From Neodontobutis hainanensis (Eukaryota; Chordata; Actinopteri; Gobiiformes; Odontobutidae), in assembly GCA_024349245.1 (NCBI GenBank), contig JALDNG010000020.1, forward strand, positions 21,369,501 to 21,433,500: a DNA stretch of 64,000 bases. Direction: 5' to 3'. Of this stretch, positions 10,346 to 19,654 are shown one piece after another. Under the pieces are notes generated by a model. It was not told the origin of the DNA, did no database searches, and was given only the letters and a program-made list of their open reading frames with translations. How positions within the stretch are numbered: the stretch's first letter is position 1; every line of letters begins with the position of its first letter. Position numbers and translations under genes: made by a program.

Positions 10346-10705
10346 ATGCACTTCCTCCCTGAGATAATCCCTCACTTCCGAAGTACCAGCCTCACAGCAA
10401 GTTCTGCCAATGTTGAAGCAATGTTCATAAACATCAAATGCGGCTTTTTCAAGCATGAAAACTTGCCTATTCGGGTGGATCGATTTATTGCACGACATCT
10501 GTCCTTCATTGAAGGCAACATGTGGATTTGTTCTGCAAAAGAAAAGGGTGAAGAGGATACAGCTTTTGGAACAGTGATCATTACAGGAACCAATCCACTA
10601 CACACCACAACTTCCAGTGTAGATGGAAAGCCAGAAATGGAAGTTTCCTGTTATGTGAAGTCTGATACTGTCACAAGTCCACTGTTGAAAACTGGAGAGG
10701 CCTAG
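10346..10705 (+). pseudogene. MULE-like transposase, C-terminal part with candidate catalytic Glu
   Basis: The frame contains TASSANVEAMFINIKCGFFKH and LPIRVDRFIARHLSFIEGNM. An N-V/Y-x-E helix after a variable region is where RNase H-fold transposases put their third acid; here it is Glu24 of the frame (about 10415). It follows the D,D frame after a gap of about 115 bases with stops. It ends at TAG 10703-10705, only 24 bases before the protease frame, so both probably belonged to one polyprotein. Confidence 0.55.
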
Positions 10706-10728
10706 CGGTTCCACCCAAAAAGAGGAAG

Positions 10729-11697
10729 TTGAATTCTTACCTCTCTCCTTGTTCTGAATGGCTCCATGCAGATCCATCTGTGAGGGGGAAAAGACTGAAA
10801 GTGGATCTGTTGAAGAATGGAAATAATCAACAGCCTGTTAAGCTCAGGAAATCAAGAATCTCTGTGTTGAACACATGTGCATTTGATGCTTTTTGTCAAT
10901 GCTTATGTTGTGCTTTCTGCGACAGTGTCACTGTTGAAAATATTGTTTGCAGTGAGGATTCCAGCAACCTCTTCCAGTTTGTGAAGTCCATCACCACAAA
11001 GGGTCTGAATGCACAGGCCTACGTAAAGAGGGCAGAGCTGCTGAATGGAATTTTCAAAGCTGTCCAATTGAAGTCTGGTGCTCTCCAAATCAGTGCACAG
11101 TGTCACATCTCCACTATTATTGAAAAGTCAATGACAAAACCTGCATGTGTTTCCCTCACAAAACAGTGCTCCTCACAGTACTGTGGCCTCAGCACACAAG
11201 TCACAAGGGAAATACCATTTGTTTGTACTTCTGTTGCTGTACTGCAGGCTTCTGGCATGGGTCATCTTCAGATCGCAGTGGAAGAAGGCCTTAACATCCC
11301 GGAGTCCCCCTGTCTCAGGCCAATCCAAAGTCCATCACAGTTTCCCTCTGCATTAAAGACAGATACCTCGGGAAAAGTGCTCTGTGCAGGGAAAGTTTCT
11401 CACAGTTACAGACTGGGAGAGCTTCTGTGGATTGACACTGACCTGGGAAGCAACGCCACAGAATTTCCTTTGTGTGAATTTCCCTCCAATATGATGCTCC
11501 AAGGTCAGAGATTTACTTTAAGGGCAGTCATTGCTTTCAGAGCAGGTTTAACCCAGGATGCTCTTGGACATTATGTAGCCTATTGCAGGAGGTCTCCAAG
11601 TATCTGGGAGATGTATGACGACCTGAGAAGCGGAGTGACAGGAGCATCAGAAAACAACAAAATACGCCCACATGCTGTTTTCTATACAAAAGACTGA
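10729..11697 (+). CDS. USP/C19-like cysteine peptidase domain of the foldback element
   Basis: This open frame of 322 codons has the two hallmarks of ubiquitin-specific proteases. The Cys box is VLNTCAFDAFCQCLCC (nucleophile Cys50). The His box is GHYVAYCRRSPSIWEMYDDL (His281, with Asp297/298 as candidate third member). The 231-residue spacing fits a compact USP fold. A Cys/Asp-rich Cys box (NTCAFD rather than NTCYMN) recalls the SUMO-protease USPL1 branch more than classical USPs. It may cleave ubiquitin- or SUMO-like conjugates, or process the element's own polyprotein; neither is shown. It lies directly downstream of the transposase frames, so it is probably the C-terminal domain of the same protein. 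The ATG is arbitrary (true upstream codons may exist). The frame is intact although its neighbours are broken. Confidence 0.65.
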   Translation: MNSYLSPCSEWLHADPSVRGKRLKVDLLKNGNNQQPVKLRKSRISVLNTCAFDAFCQCLCCAFCDSVTVENIVCSEDSSNLFQFVKSITTKGLNAQAYVKRAELLNGIFKAVQLKSGALQISAQCHISTIIEKSMTKPACVSLTKQCSSQYCGLSTQVTREIPFVCTSVAVLQASGMGHLQIAVEEGLNIPESPCLRPIQSPSQFPSALKTDTSGKVLCAGKVSHSYRLGELLWIDTDLGSNATEFPLCEFPSNMMLQGQRFTLRAVIAFRAGLTQDALGHYVAYCRRSPSIWEMYDDLRSGVTGASENNKIRPHAVFYTKD

Positions 11698-12804
11698 TTG
11701 TATTATTGAAATTCAATTTATTTTTTATGAACCATTCTGTAAAGTTATAAAGTATTTTTTGTTTGGAGTGCCACACACCATTGTTTTCCTATTCCTTTTT
11801 GGAGAAGTATCTGCATTTCTGTTGGTTTTGATGTTGTTTTTACTAAAGTCTATGTGGTATTTTTGGCTTGAAGAATACTGCTTTGTCAGTATTAAGCGTT
11901 TTTAATCTTAAGTTTTTAAAAGGTCCATTATTTTGTGTTACTGGATTTTTTTATTTATTTATTCAATTTCAAAAGTAAAATAATTTTGGTTTAATTCATA
12001 GAGTCATAAGTTTCTACATACACACACCTCTATTCGACAAGGATGCATTAAATGGATTAAATTAATTTAAAAGTGTAAAGACATCTGTTGTTAAAAACAT
12101 TTCAATTTGAAATGCTGTTCCTTTCTATTCACCTTTATATTTCATATCCACCTTTCTATTCAAAGAAAACACATAAAAATTCTAAATTGAGCAAAAATTA
12201 TAATTAATATTTGAGCATCATATCAGAATGATTTATGAAGGATTATAGGTCACTGAAGACTGGATTAATGATGCTGAAAATTCATAAAAGACACTTTACT
12301 ATCTATTCACATAGAAAACGGCTGTTTTACACTGATATAATATTACACTGTTTTACTGTATCATCTAATAAATTCAGCTGTAATCACAGGAATAAATGAC
12401 ACTTGATTTCACAACATTTCGGTTTTTACTATATTTTTGGTGTAAATACATAGAGCTCGTCTTAATGTTTTCAAAGTTCTGACTGGCACTGTATATGTTT
12501 ATATGCTTATTGATGTGTGTATTACAGTGGTACTATTACTACTTTTATTCACATAAGAATATGGAGTACCAAGTAAAAACGCTTACCTTTGAGTTTGTTA
12601 CATTCCACACATCCGTTAAAAGCTGAAAGCACATGTTGGATAAATAACAGTTTAGTGAATGCGATTAAAAGTTCGACAGTTCGACAATACGCCTTCTGGC
12701 GGTATGAACTTTAACGGAAGAAGAGGAAGAAGAAGAAAAGTGAATGTATGGATCTTATCTTGACTTCAACTAGGTGACCGTAGAAGTATCAAATATTATA
12801 AAAA
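11698..12804. other. Non-coding tail of the foldback element
   Basis: AT-rich sequence between the peptidase stop codon and the right inverted repeat. No gene is seen. AATAAA-like signals occur (for example near 12368). Confidence 0.6.
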
Positions 12805-13323
12805 CAGCACAAACTAATCTTTTAGCAGCACAAACCAGCACAAGCACAGCACAAACGAACGACACCATTTTGGGCGAATTTGGAGCATGTGGGAGGGCTG
12901 ATGACATCATCGGCCAATAATTCAATGTTTAATATTTTAAAAACCAAAACAGCACAAACAAAACTTTTACAGGCACAAACCAGCACAAACGCAGCACAAA
13001 CAAACAAGACCATTTTTGTTGAATTTGGAGCATGTGGGGGGGCTGATTACAGAATCAGCCAATAATTCAGTGCTTAATATTTATTAAACCGAAAAAGCAC
13101 AAACAAAACTTTCACCGGCACAAACCAGCACAAACGAACAAGACCGTTTTTGGGCCAATTTGGAGCATGTGGGGGGTTGAGTGAACTTGACCTACTTAAA
13201 ATTATTCTTTTAATATCTAAAAAACTAAAACAGCACAAACGAAAATTTGTGCAGCACAAACAAGCACAAACGCAGCACAAACGAACAACACTATTTTGCT
13301 TTCATTTTGCGTTGGGTGGGGGG
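12805..13323 (-). repeat. Right terminal inverted repeat with internal tandem units
   Basis: This is the mirror image of the left repeat: units of CAGCACAAACGAAC, AATTTGGAGCATGTGGGGGG and ATCGGCCAATAATTCA. Four units can be recognised here against three on the left, so the arms are unequal in length. The terminal ~330 bp align closely with the left arm. Confidence 0.85.
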
Positions 13324-13330
13324 CCAACGT

Positions 13331-14296
13331 CACGTAGGTCCAAAACCGTATAAGGCCATCTCCAAAGACCTTGGCATCCCTGTTTCAACGGTGCGTAATG
13401 TTATTAAGAAGTTTTCCAGGCATGGAACTGTCAAGAACCTCCCTGGACGTGGGGGGAAGAGAAAAATTGATGATAGAAGTCTTCGAAGGTTGGTACGAAT
13501 GGTGGAAAAAACACCCCGTCAAACATCTAAAGACCTGAAGACCAACCTGGAGCAGTCTGGTGTAACTGTTTCAACAAGTACCATACGCCACACACTATAC
13601 AAAGCGGGGCTTTATGGGCGGAGGCCAAGGAAGACCCCATTGCTAAAGAAAAGGCATAAAAAGGAACGATTGATCTTCACGAAAGAGAACCTGGACAAAC
13701 CTCAAGCCTTCTGGGACAATGTTTTATGGACAGATGAAACAAAAGTGGAGCTTTTTGGTCACAAACAATATGTTTACAGACGCCGCATTGAAGAATTTAA
13801 GGAAAAGAACACCATACCAACAGTCAAGCACGGTGGAGGATCCATAATGCTTTAGGGCTGCTTTGCTGTATCTGGTACTGGAGGCCTTGACCGTATCAAA
13901 GGCATCATGAAATCAGAAGATTATCAAGCAATTCCAGAGCGAAATGTCTTGCCCAGTGTAAGGAAACTTGGTTTGAGGCGAAGATCATGGGTCCTCCAGC
14001 AAGATGAAGACCCAAAGCACACCTCCAAAAGCACGCAGGAATGGTTGAAAGGGAAAAAAATTACTGTTTTAAAATGGCCAGCAATGAGTCCTGATCTCAA
14101 TCCAATTGAAAATCTTTGGGGGGAGTTGAAAACTGCCATTGGAGGAAGGAACCCTGCAAATGTTCAGGAGCTTGAGCATATTGCAAAGTAAGTGTGGGAG
14201 AAAATGCCACCCGAGAAGTACAAGAAGCTTATCGATGGATATAAGAAACGTTTGGAGGCTGTCATCGCTGCCAAAGGGTGTGCAACCAACTATTAA
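13331..14296 (+). pseudogene. Tc1-like DD34E transposase, main part
   Basis: After the foldback element the frame reads KPYKAISKDLGIPVSTVRN (paired-type helix-turn-helix), then the catalytic motifs. These are VLWTDETKVELFG (first Asp), VLQQDEDPKHTSKSTQEWL (second Asp) and SPDLNPIENLWGELK (Glu, DD34E). There is an in-frame TAG at about 13853 where a Trp is expected (GGSIML then stop), and another stop at 14189, after which the C-terminus (KYKKLIDGYKKRLEAVI) remains readable. It is therefore a pseudogene on two counts besides the insertion. Confidence 0.93.
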
Positions 14297-14516
14297 GGAG
14301 GGGTGCCAATATTAGTGCACATGCTGGTTTTCTGTTTTTTTCCTTTATAATTACAATATCTATGTTGAAATAACAATTGTCTTTGTTAAATTACTTTGGA
14401 CCTCCAATTAAAAGATCCTGTTGATATAAATTTGGTATATTTACATTTATTTCTGAAGACATTCACTCAGTTATGCAAAACATGAAGGGGTGCCAATAAT
14501 GGGGAGCAGGACTGTA

Positions 14517-16200
14517 CATGGACTATGAGCCACTCACCAAAGGAGAAAGAAAAGGGATGCGCTATTTTGCGAATATTGCACAGCCTGGCTACACCCCACC
14601 TTGCTATAGCACGGTCTGTGACACACTCATGCCACATGCTTTATTAGAGTTGGAGAACAAATTGCGCGTTCTGCTACAGAACTGCAGTGGACTCTCAGTG
14701 GCCCTTGATATTTGGACGAGCCGACGAGGTCACAGTTTTCTGGGTATCGTGGGAAGTTTTGTAGATGAAAACTTTCAAGCCACACTGTTCTGCTGAGTTG
14801 TGAACACATTCAGGGACACCACACAAAAATATGAGGAGGTCCTGAGACGCTGGAATATTCAGCGTGGTGTTATCAGAGTATTAACTGATAGCGCCAGCAA
14901 TATGGTAAAAGCCTTCAATCTGCCTGGTTTTAGCGAATTCGGGATCAGCTGGACCAAGATCTCGGGGACAGGGAGACAGATGGTGAGGTGATGCTCCAGA
15001 TGTTGCACTCCTGCAGCTCTATGCAGACCAGCTGGCCATCCAATTGATCCAATTAAAGACACAATTGCGAAGCACAATGAAATCAATTCAATAATCAACA
15101 GGGCTGGGAAAATAGAACAGTCAGAAAAAGCACACTGAACACAGAGGAAATCGACAAATTAGGCGTTCGTCCCACAATTGCATGCGCAACCAGATGGAAC
15201 AGTCAGTTGCGGATGATCGAGTCGGTGCTGAAAATGTTTGAGAAGGACACGCTGTGGCAAAACAGGCTGACGTTGATCACAGTTGATGGGAAAATCAAAT
15301 GCAATGATGTCCTCCTTCTTAAAGGCTTAGTGAGAGTACTAACACCATTTGCTGAACTGACAGACAGTTTACAAAAGGAGCTGGGAAACCTGGGGATGAT
15401 CCTACCGGCAGTTGCAGAAATACACAGAATGATGTCTGATGTTTCCAGTGACACTCCACTGGAAATAGCCGCATTCGCAGAAACTCTAGCTGAGAACATT
15501 GAGACTCGTTATCAAAGGTTTTATGACGACACTCACGTTATTCTGGCTGCATTATTAGATCCACGCTTCAAGAACGAGTGGATTGCAAGAGATGAAAAGG
15601 CAAGTAATTAATTACACAAAGGTATAGCATTCAGAAATTAACCATGGTTTATTAAAATAAAATAAATGCTAACTTACAATAATGCTAGGCCTACATGTAT
15701 GAAAACTCATTATTATTATTATTATAAATAATCATAGCTAATTGTATTGTTCTTGTAGGTTCAAGGCAAACAGATTGAGATCCGGGAGTTGTTAGTTCAT
15801 CAAACAGAAGAAAGAAACATCCCTTTCCCTTGTCGCTGACCCTGTGACCGTCCCTGACCCTGTCCCTGAGCCATCAAGCGCAAAAAAAGTCAAGTCAATG
15901 TTCCAGTCATATGCAACTGTGACCTGTTCGTCTTATACAACACTAGACGTCAGAGGAGAAGTCGAGCAATACCTTGGAATGCCAAGATTGAACACGAAGT
16001 TGACGACGTCCTTTGCTTCTGGAAAAAATTCTAATGTACTGCCACAACTTTCACAAATTGCAAGACACATATTTAGCATTCCCAGCGGCTCGGCCAGCGT
16101 GGAAAGGGTGTTTTCTATTGCTGGACATCAGACCAGCGATAGAAAACACCCTTTCCCATGTGCTTGGCACCTACCACTCTGCAAAAGCTTGTTTTTCTAA
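14517..16200 (+). pseudogene. hAT transposase, catalytic and hATC dimerisation parts
   Basis: This is the continuation of the gene interrupted at 2523. 14518-14796 includes MDYEPLTKGERKGMRYFANI and the hAT signature LSVALDIWTSRRGHSFLG. 14800-14991 includes LTDSASNMVKAF, a typical conserved Asp-bearing block. 15207-15611 carries YQRFYDDTHVILAALLDPRF. 15844-16200 ends with the hATC-like motif IPSGSASVERVFSIAG. A short intron is plausible at 15600-15759, with an acceptor TTCTTGTAG. Frames change at about 14797, 14992 and 15840, and part of the hATC domain is missing at the end, so it is inactive. Confidence 0.85.
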
Positions 16201-16774
16201 AAGTTAACGCAGCACTGGAGATTTAGCTTTGCTCGCTAATGTTCAACCAGCCAGCATTTTTTTCTGTTCATAGGCCGATTTCTCAATATTAATATAGGCT
16301 AAAAGAGATCTTTATTTTTTTCGTTTAACAATTTGTTTAACTTCATATTTTAGTTTGTGATTTATTTTATTTAATGTAATGTTTTTCATTTGATAATTTA
16401 CTATAATGTTTTTCAATTGATAATTTATTTAATTTAGCCTCATAATCATTCAACAGTTGTTTTTTTTTTTTATTTTGCTTTGTTTAATGTTTAGTGAGCT
16501 ATTGGTTTGGGGCTGTTCAGTGTTCAAAATTCCAATAAAGTATGGATGTTCTTCTCTTAGTACTGCGTATTCGTTTTACACTACATGCATCTTCTGATCA
16601 GACACTAGTGTTATTAAAAATAAAAATACCCTGGATGGAAACGGAGCGAGACGTATAAAGATGGAGCGGTGGAGGGAGCGAGGAGCGGACAATTGCACAC
16701 CCAGAGCGGAGCTTGAGCGGAGTAATTATGAAATACTTTGAGCGTGGAGCGCAAATTCTTCCCACTCCACTCCG

Positions 16775-16795
16775 CTCACATACTCTGCCCCAGTC
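16775..16795 (+). repeat. hAT right terminal inverted repeat and TSD
   Basis: CTCACATACTCTG (complement of the left end) is followed by CCCCAGTC, identical to the left duplication. Confidence 0.92.
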
Positions 16796-16851
16796 TGACC
16801 ACTCTATGGTCTTTGGCACTTTATGTCCCATGCTGGATGTAGCTGTCACAT

Positions 16852-16854
<3 letters not shown>

Positions 16855-16933
<79 letters not shown>

Positions 16934-16952
16934 ATATATATATATATATATA
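16855..16952. repeat. (TA)n microsatellite
   Basis: About 98 bp of almost pure TA, interrupted once by TGTG. The Ile-Tyr repeat frames across it are artefacts. Confidence 0.97.
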
Positions 16953-17141
16953 ACATGAACATGGTTCACCTCAACACAAGTGTCAGACATGTGGCTGTGT
17001 AAATCTGTGAAGAGATCTTTGTCACAGCAACCTGCCAGGACTTCAGTGACAATTGCTTTAGTTGTTCCTTGTCCTGGTGGTGCTGTTTCCCCATTAGTCC
17101 TCAACAGTCTAGCCTGGCAAACAGCAACAATGTAAGCTGAT

Positions 17142-17654
17142 GTTTTTTTTTTCTCTAATCCAAAGAGACTTTATCAATTCTGAATCCAACTGGTAAGAGA
17201 GCTGAGCTTATATCTCTAGAGAGAGGAGTTTACCCTAAAACCAAACCTGATGGACCATGTTCTGTTGGCTCTGAAAGGACAGTGTGACTCTTGATGTGAG
17301 AGTCGTTAAGGCTCAGCAACTTTTTTGATTTAGGTTTAAAAACATTGTTATAAATACTAGGCAACATGAATCTGAGGCCATCTCCTCTGTTCAACGAAGG
17401 ATTTTCCATTTGAACAAAAATGGCTTCCTTCATCCCTCTCTCAAACCATCTGGCATTTCTGGCCAAAATTCGGACATTGCAGTCCTCAAAGGAATGTCCT
17501 TTCTCTTTGAGGTGGAGGTGAACTGCAGACTCAGGTCCTCCAGGTTTGGCTCTTCTGTGCTGATACATCCTCTTGTGAAGGTGTTGTTTAGTTTCACCGA
17601 CATAACTGTCCCTGCACTCTTCACTGAACTGCATAAACTACATTACTCTGTTTG
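17142..17654 (-). mobile_element. Penelope-like element fragment, copy 1
   Basis: About 505 bp align without gaps (constant offset 8990) to copy 2 at 26132-26644, with only a handful of substitutions. The fragment carries the GIY-YIG endonuclease part of a Penelope/Poseidon-type retroelement. It breaks off at CAAACAGAGTAATG on the minus strand, exactly where copy 2 does. Confidence 0.75.
17230..17654 (-). pseudogene. Penelope-type GIY-YIG endonuclease domain, copy 1
   Basis: Leftward the frame reads NVVYAVQ, then CRDSYVGETKQHLHKRMYQH (the YVG-ET-xxL-x-R core of GIY-YIG domains), ESAVHLHLKEKGHSFEDC and ERGMKEAIFVQMENPSLNRG (with the Glu of the nuclease), ending at 17230. The GIY-YIG domain makes the nick that primes reverse transcription in Penelope-like elements (family knowledge). 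The upstream reverse transcriptase is missing, so this is a 5'-truncated fragment although the remaining frame is open. Confidence 0.8.
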
Positions 17655-18376
17655 GTCAGTTATTAATCCTAATATCTTGAGTTATGTGACAAATATCAAT
17701 ATAGCGATTACAGTAATAATAAGAATGTGTTCAAAAAAAGGTGGCAGCGTTAGAATGATGACTGTGACAAAAATAGTCACTTCGTAATTGCCGCCGATTT
17801 TTCAATGGATGTGAATGGGGGTCATGCTTGATGGAGCCAACCCCTCCTTCATATTAGGCACAGACCTGGAAGCGGGCTTGCTATGTCCAGCCCTTCTACA
17901 GTCATTGATATGCACAGTAAGAGCTCAGCGATAGGTTGTGCCTTGACTAGGGCTGGCATGGTAGCGCAGTTTCATAAATACCACACACACTGCCTTACAG
18001 CAACTTTTACACAGACACCTGCAACCGTTCATGCAACTTTGATAAATGAGGCCAGTGTCTTTGAGTATTAAATTAAATTCAAAATTCTGTGAATCCATAC
18101 AATTCTGTAACCACACATATGTATAATCATGAATCCATGAGAGTAGGCAGAAACACCAAATAACGAGTCACACGGGGCAGGGCCAGGTCCTGTCTAGATC
18201 TGAAAGACATGATAAAAAAGTTGAGTGTTTCTGTCAATAGAAAATGTTTGTTTTCTTCTGATTTGTTTCCAGCACTTTTGTTATAATTTGTTTTTGTATC
18301 AGTCAATAAATAACTAACAAATATAGATTTGTGTACAGGAACTTAAGATTTTTAAGCCATAAATGATTTCCTGTAG
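17655..18376. other. No gene seen
   Basis: Unique-looking sequence without recognisable coding or repeat structure. Confidence 0.5.
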
Positions 18377-18565
18377 GCTGACCCAGATGACTTTCTTGAA
18401 GTGCTTGACAGTTACAGTTGTAGGAGAAGAATCACTGCTGAAAGTTTTCCCACAGTACTGAATGAAATTGTACAGTGTAGTGAATGCGGAAGATTAGGTG
18501 GAACTTCGAGGACCAAGGAAGACACAGATCCACACGGACACTGTGTTAAAAATGAAGACTTGTAA
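18377..18565 (+). CDS. Unidentified exon-like reading frame
   Basis: A good splice acceptor (TTTCCTGTAG, ending 18376) opens directly into 62 codons that begin ADPDDFLEVLDSYSCRRRI, include VQCSECGRLGG and end CVKNEDL, followed by TAA. An AATAAA signal lies about 15 bases downstream, so the stretch has the layout of a terminal exon. The segment LDSYSCRRRITAESFP vaguely recalls the SYSCRR-type motif of fish G2E3/HECT-like expansions, but I cannot confirm this. There is no partner exon that I can identify in the window. It may be a remnant of a gene carried by a transposon. Confidence 0.35.
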   Translation, partial: ADPDDFLEVLDSYSCRRRITAESFPTVLNEIVQCSECGRLGGTSRTKEDTDPHGHCVKNEDL

Positions 18566-18699
18566 ATAATTAAGAATAATAAAGTAAAATGTTTAAGAGT
18601 AATGTCAAAGTTAAATATATTTCAATGATGTTTTGGAAGTGTGAAAGAACAAAATGTGTTAAGTGTAAACGAGAACCAAGAGTTTAAATCTAAGTAGGC

Positions 18700-19650
18700 C
18701 TAGAATCAGCAGACTAAAATATAGGTCAAATTTTGTCTGTGAGCAGAGAACAGGAAGTCATGACATACAGTGACACACACAAAGGCAGGTACGACAAGTA
18801 CACACACAAAGCTCACAAAGGACAGGGCACAGGAGTTCACAGAAGACCCAGTGTCCTACTTACGAGAGTTCACAGACTACACCCTGTCCAGATGGTATAA
18901 AAGAAGGCTTGAGACTCCGGCAAACGGGTCTTGCTGATCTCTTTGATTCAAGGGCTATCCTGTATCAAAGTCAGAACGGCATAAACCCCACTTTCCTCTT
19001 TACTTTCCTCTCTATTTTCACCCTTTTTATACTTCAGGGGTTAAAAAAAGCAGTCCTCCCAAAGGAACTTGGATTTCCTGGCTGGGTTAAACCGTCTTTC
19101 CCTCAGACATAACCGTCTGCTTTGGGTTGAGTTTGAAGACAAAGATGCCCCCCAAATTCTAATTTCTTACTTTATTCAAACTTCTACTTCAAACTAATTT
19201 AAGACTCGTTCTAAGCTCTGAAACACACACTAAACACCTCAGAAACAATCAACTTTAATATTCAAGTTGAGGGCATATAACTGAGTTATATTGTAAGGTG
19301 TTATGTTGTGAGAAAGGAATTAAATTATACATGTTAAGTTTCCTACAGTAACTTTTGTTAAATCATTTTAATAAAGACCTAGTTCAATACTGGGATAAAG
19401 ACATATTCACTTTCCAGGTCGTTCTTTAAACTCCTAACAGCCTCTCCCATCGACACAGAGGTCTGATTATCAAAATCAGACTCACAAACAGGCAGGCCGT
19501 CCAAATCGTCCACTGGACATCAGAATACCAGGGAGATTCGACCGCCGTACATAAGCCTAAGGTAAGACCTCTATTAAAATCCTCTATTAAAAAATGGGAC
19601 TGTCTTGAGGGATAGCGCTCATTAGAGGAGTCACACACCAGGGGCCCAAT
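18700..19650 (+). other. Possible solo LTR or promoter-bearing repeat
   Basis: The stretch has no gene. It contains a clear TATA box (GGTATAAAAG, about 18893), pyrimidine-rich blocks near 19000-19030, and TTTAATAAAGACC near 19369 as a possible poly(A) signal about 470 bases downstream. This resembles the U3-R-U5 order of an LTR, but I could not define TG...CA borders or a second copy. Confidence 0.25.
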
Positions 19651-19654
19651 TTTA

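Larger units (their letters stand above)
2961..13323 (+). mobile_element. Foldback-type DNA transposon with MULE-like transposase and USP-like protease
   Basis: The long terminal inverted repeats (2961-3388 and about 12805-13323) begin CCCCCACCCAACGCAAAATG and end in its complement. They are inserted between codons of the Tc1 transposase. Inside, on the plus strand, are decayed frames for a MULE-like transposase (8629-10705) and a USP-like cysteine peptidase (10729-11697). The element is expanded by a 4.55-kb Harbinger insertion; without it the length is about 5.8 kb. I found no convincing target duplication: the flanks TTTGCAAG and CCAACGTCAC resemble each other only weakly. The family assignment is inference from motifs and end structure; I cannot match it to a named family. 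Confidence 0.75.
2526..14514 (+). mobile_element. Tc1/mariner element inserted in the hAT transposase
   Basis: The termini are inverted: CAGTCCTGCTCACCATTATT from 2526 and the complement ending at 14514 (one mismatch in the first 20). Both are flanked by TA (2524-2525, 14515-14516), the Tc1/mariner target. Removing the element rejoins the two halves of the hAT transposase. The ~12-kb span is due to the foldback element inside; Tc1 alone would be about 1.6 kb. Confidence 0.93.
1638..16787 (+). mobile_element. hAT DNA transposon, host of a five-level nest
   Basis: The termini are inverted: CAGAGTATGTGAG at 1638-1650 and its complement at 16775-16787. Both sides are flanked by a perfect 8-bp direct repeat, CCCCAGTC, at 1630-1637 and 16788-16795. 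An 8-bp duplication and CAG-starting ends are diagnostic of hAT. Subterminal regions (about 1660-1760 and 16625-16770) are rich in GGAGCG-type motifs in inverted orientation, as expected for transposase-binding arrays. The 15.15-kb span is inflated by about 12 kb of later insertions; the hAT element itself would be only about 3.2 kb. Confidence 0.92.

Noticed and set aside
2961..13323. Zisupton or Teratorn-like giant element
   Set aside because: No SWIM finger, Ulp1 protease, herpesvirus-like genes or piggyBac ends are seen. The protease motif is USP-like and the transposase is MULE-like.
13247..13330. First ~28 codons of the long frame reading MCSTNKHKRSTNEQHYFAF
   Set aside because: These codons lie in the foldback element terminal repeat. 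The Tc1 transposase part starts at about 13331.
16598..17104. 168-codon minus-strand frame rich in Ile-Tyr
   Set aside because: It is created by the (TA)n tract and hAT end sequence. The same applies to frames at 26758-27227, 48128-48374 and 51631-51868.
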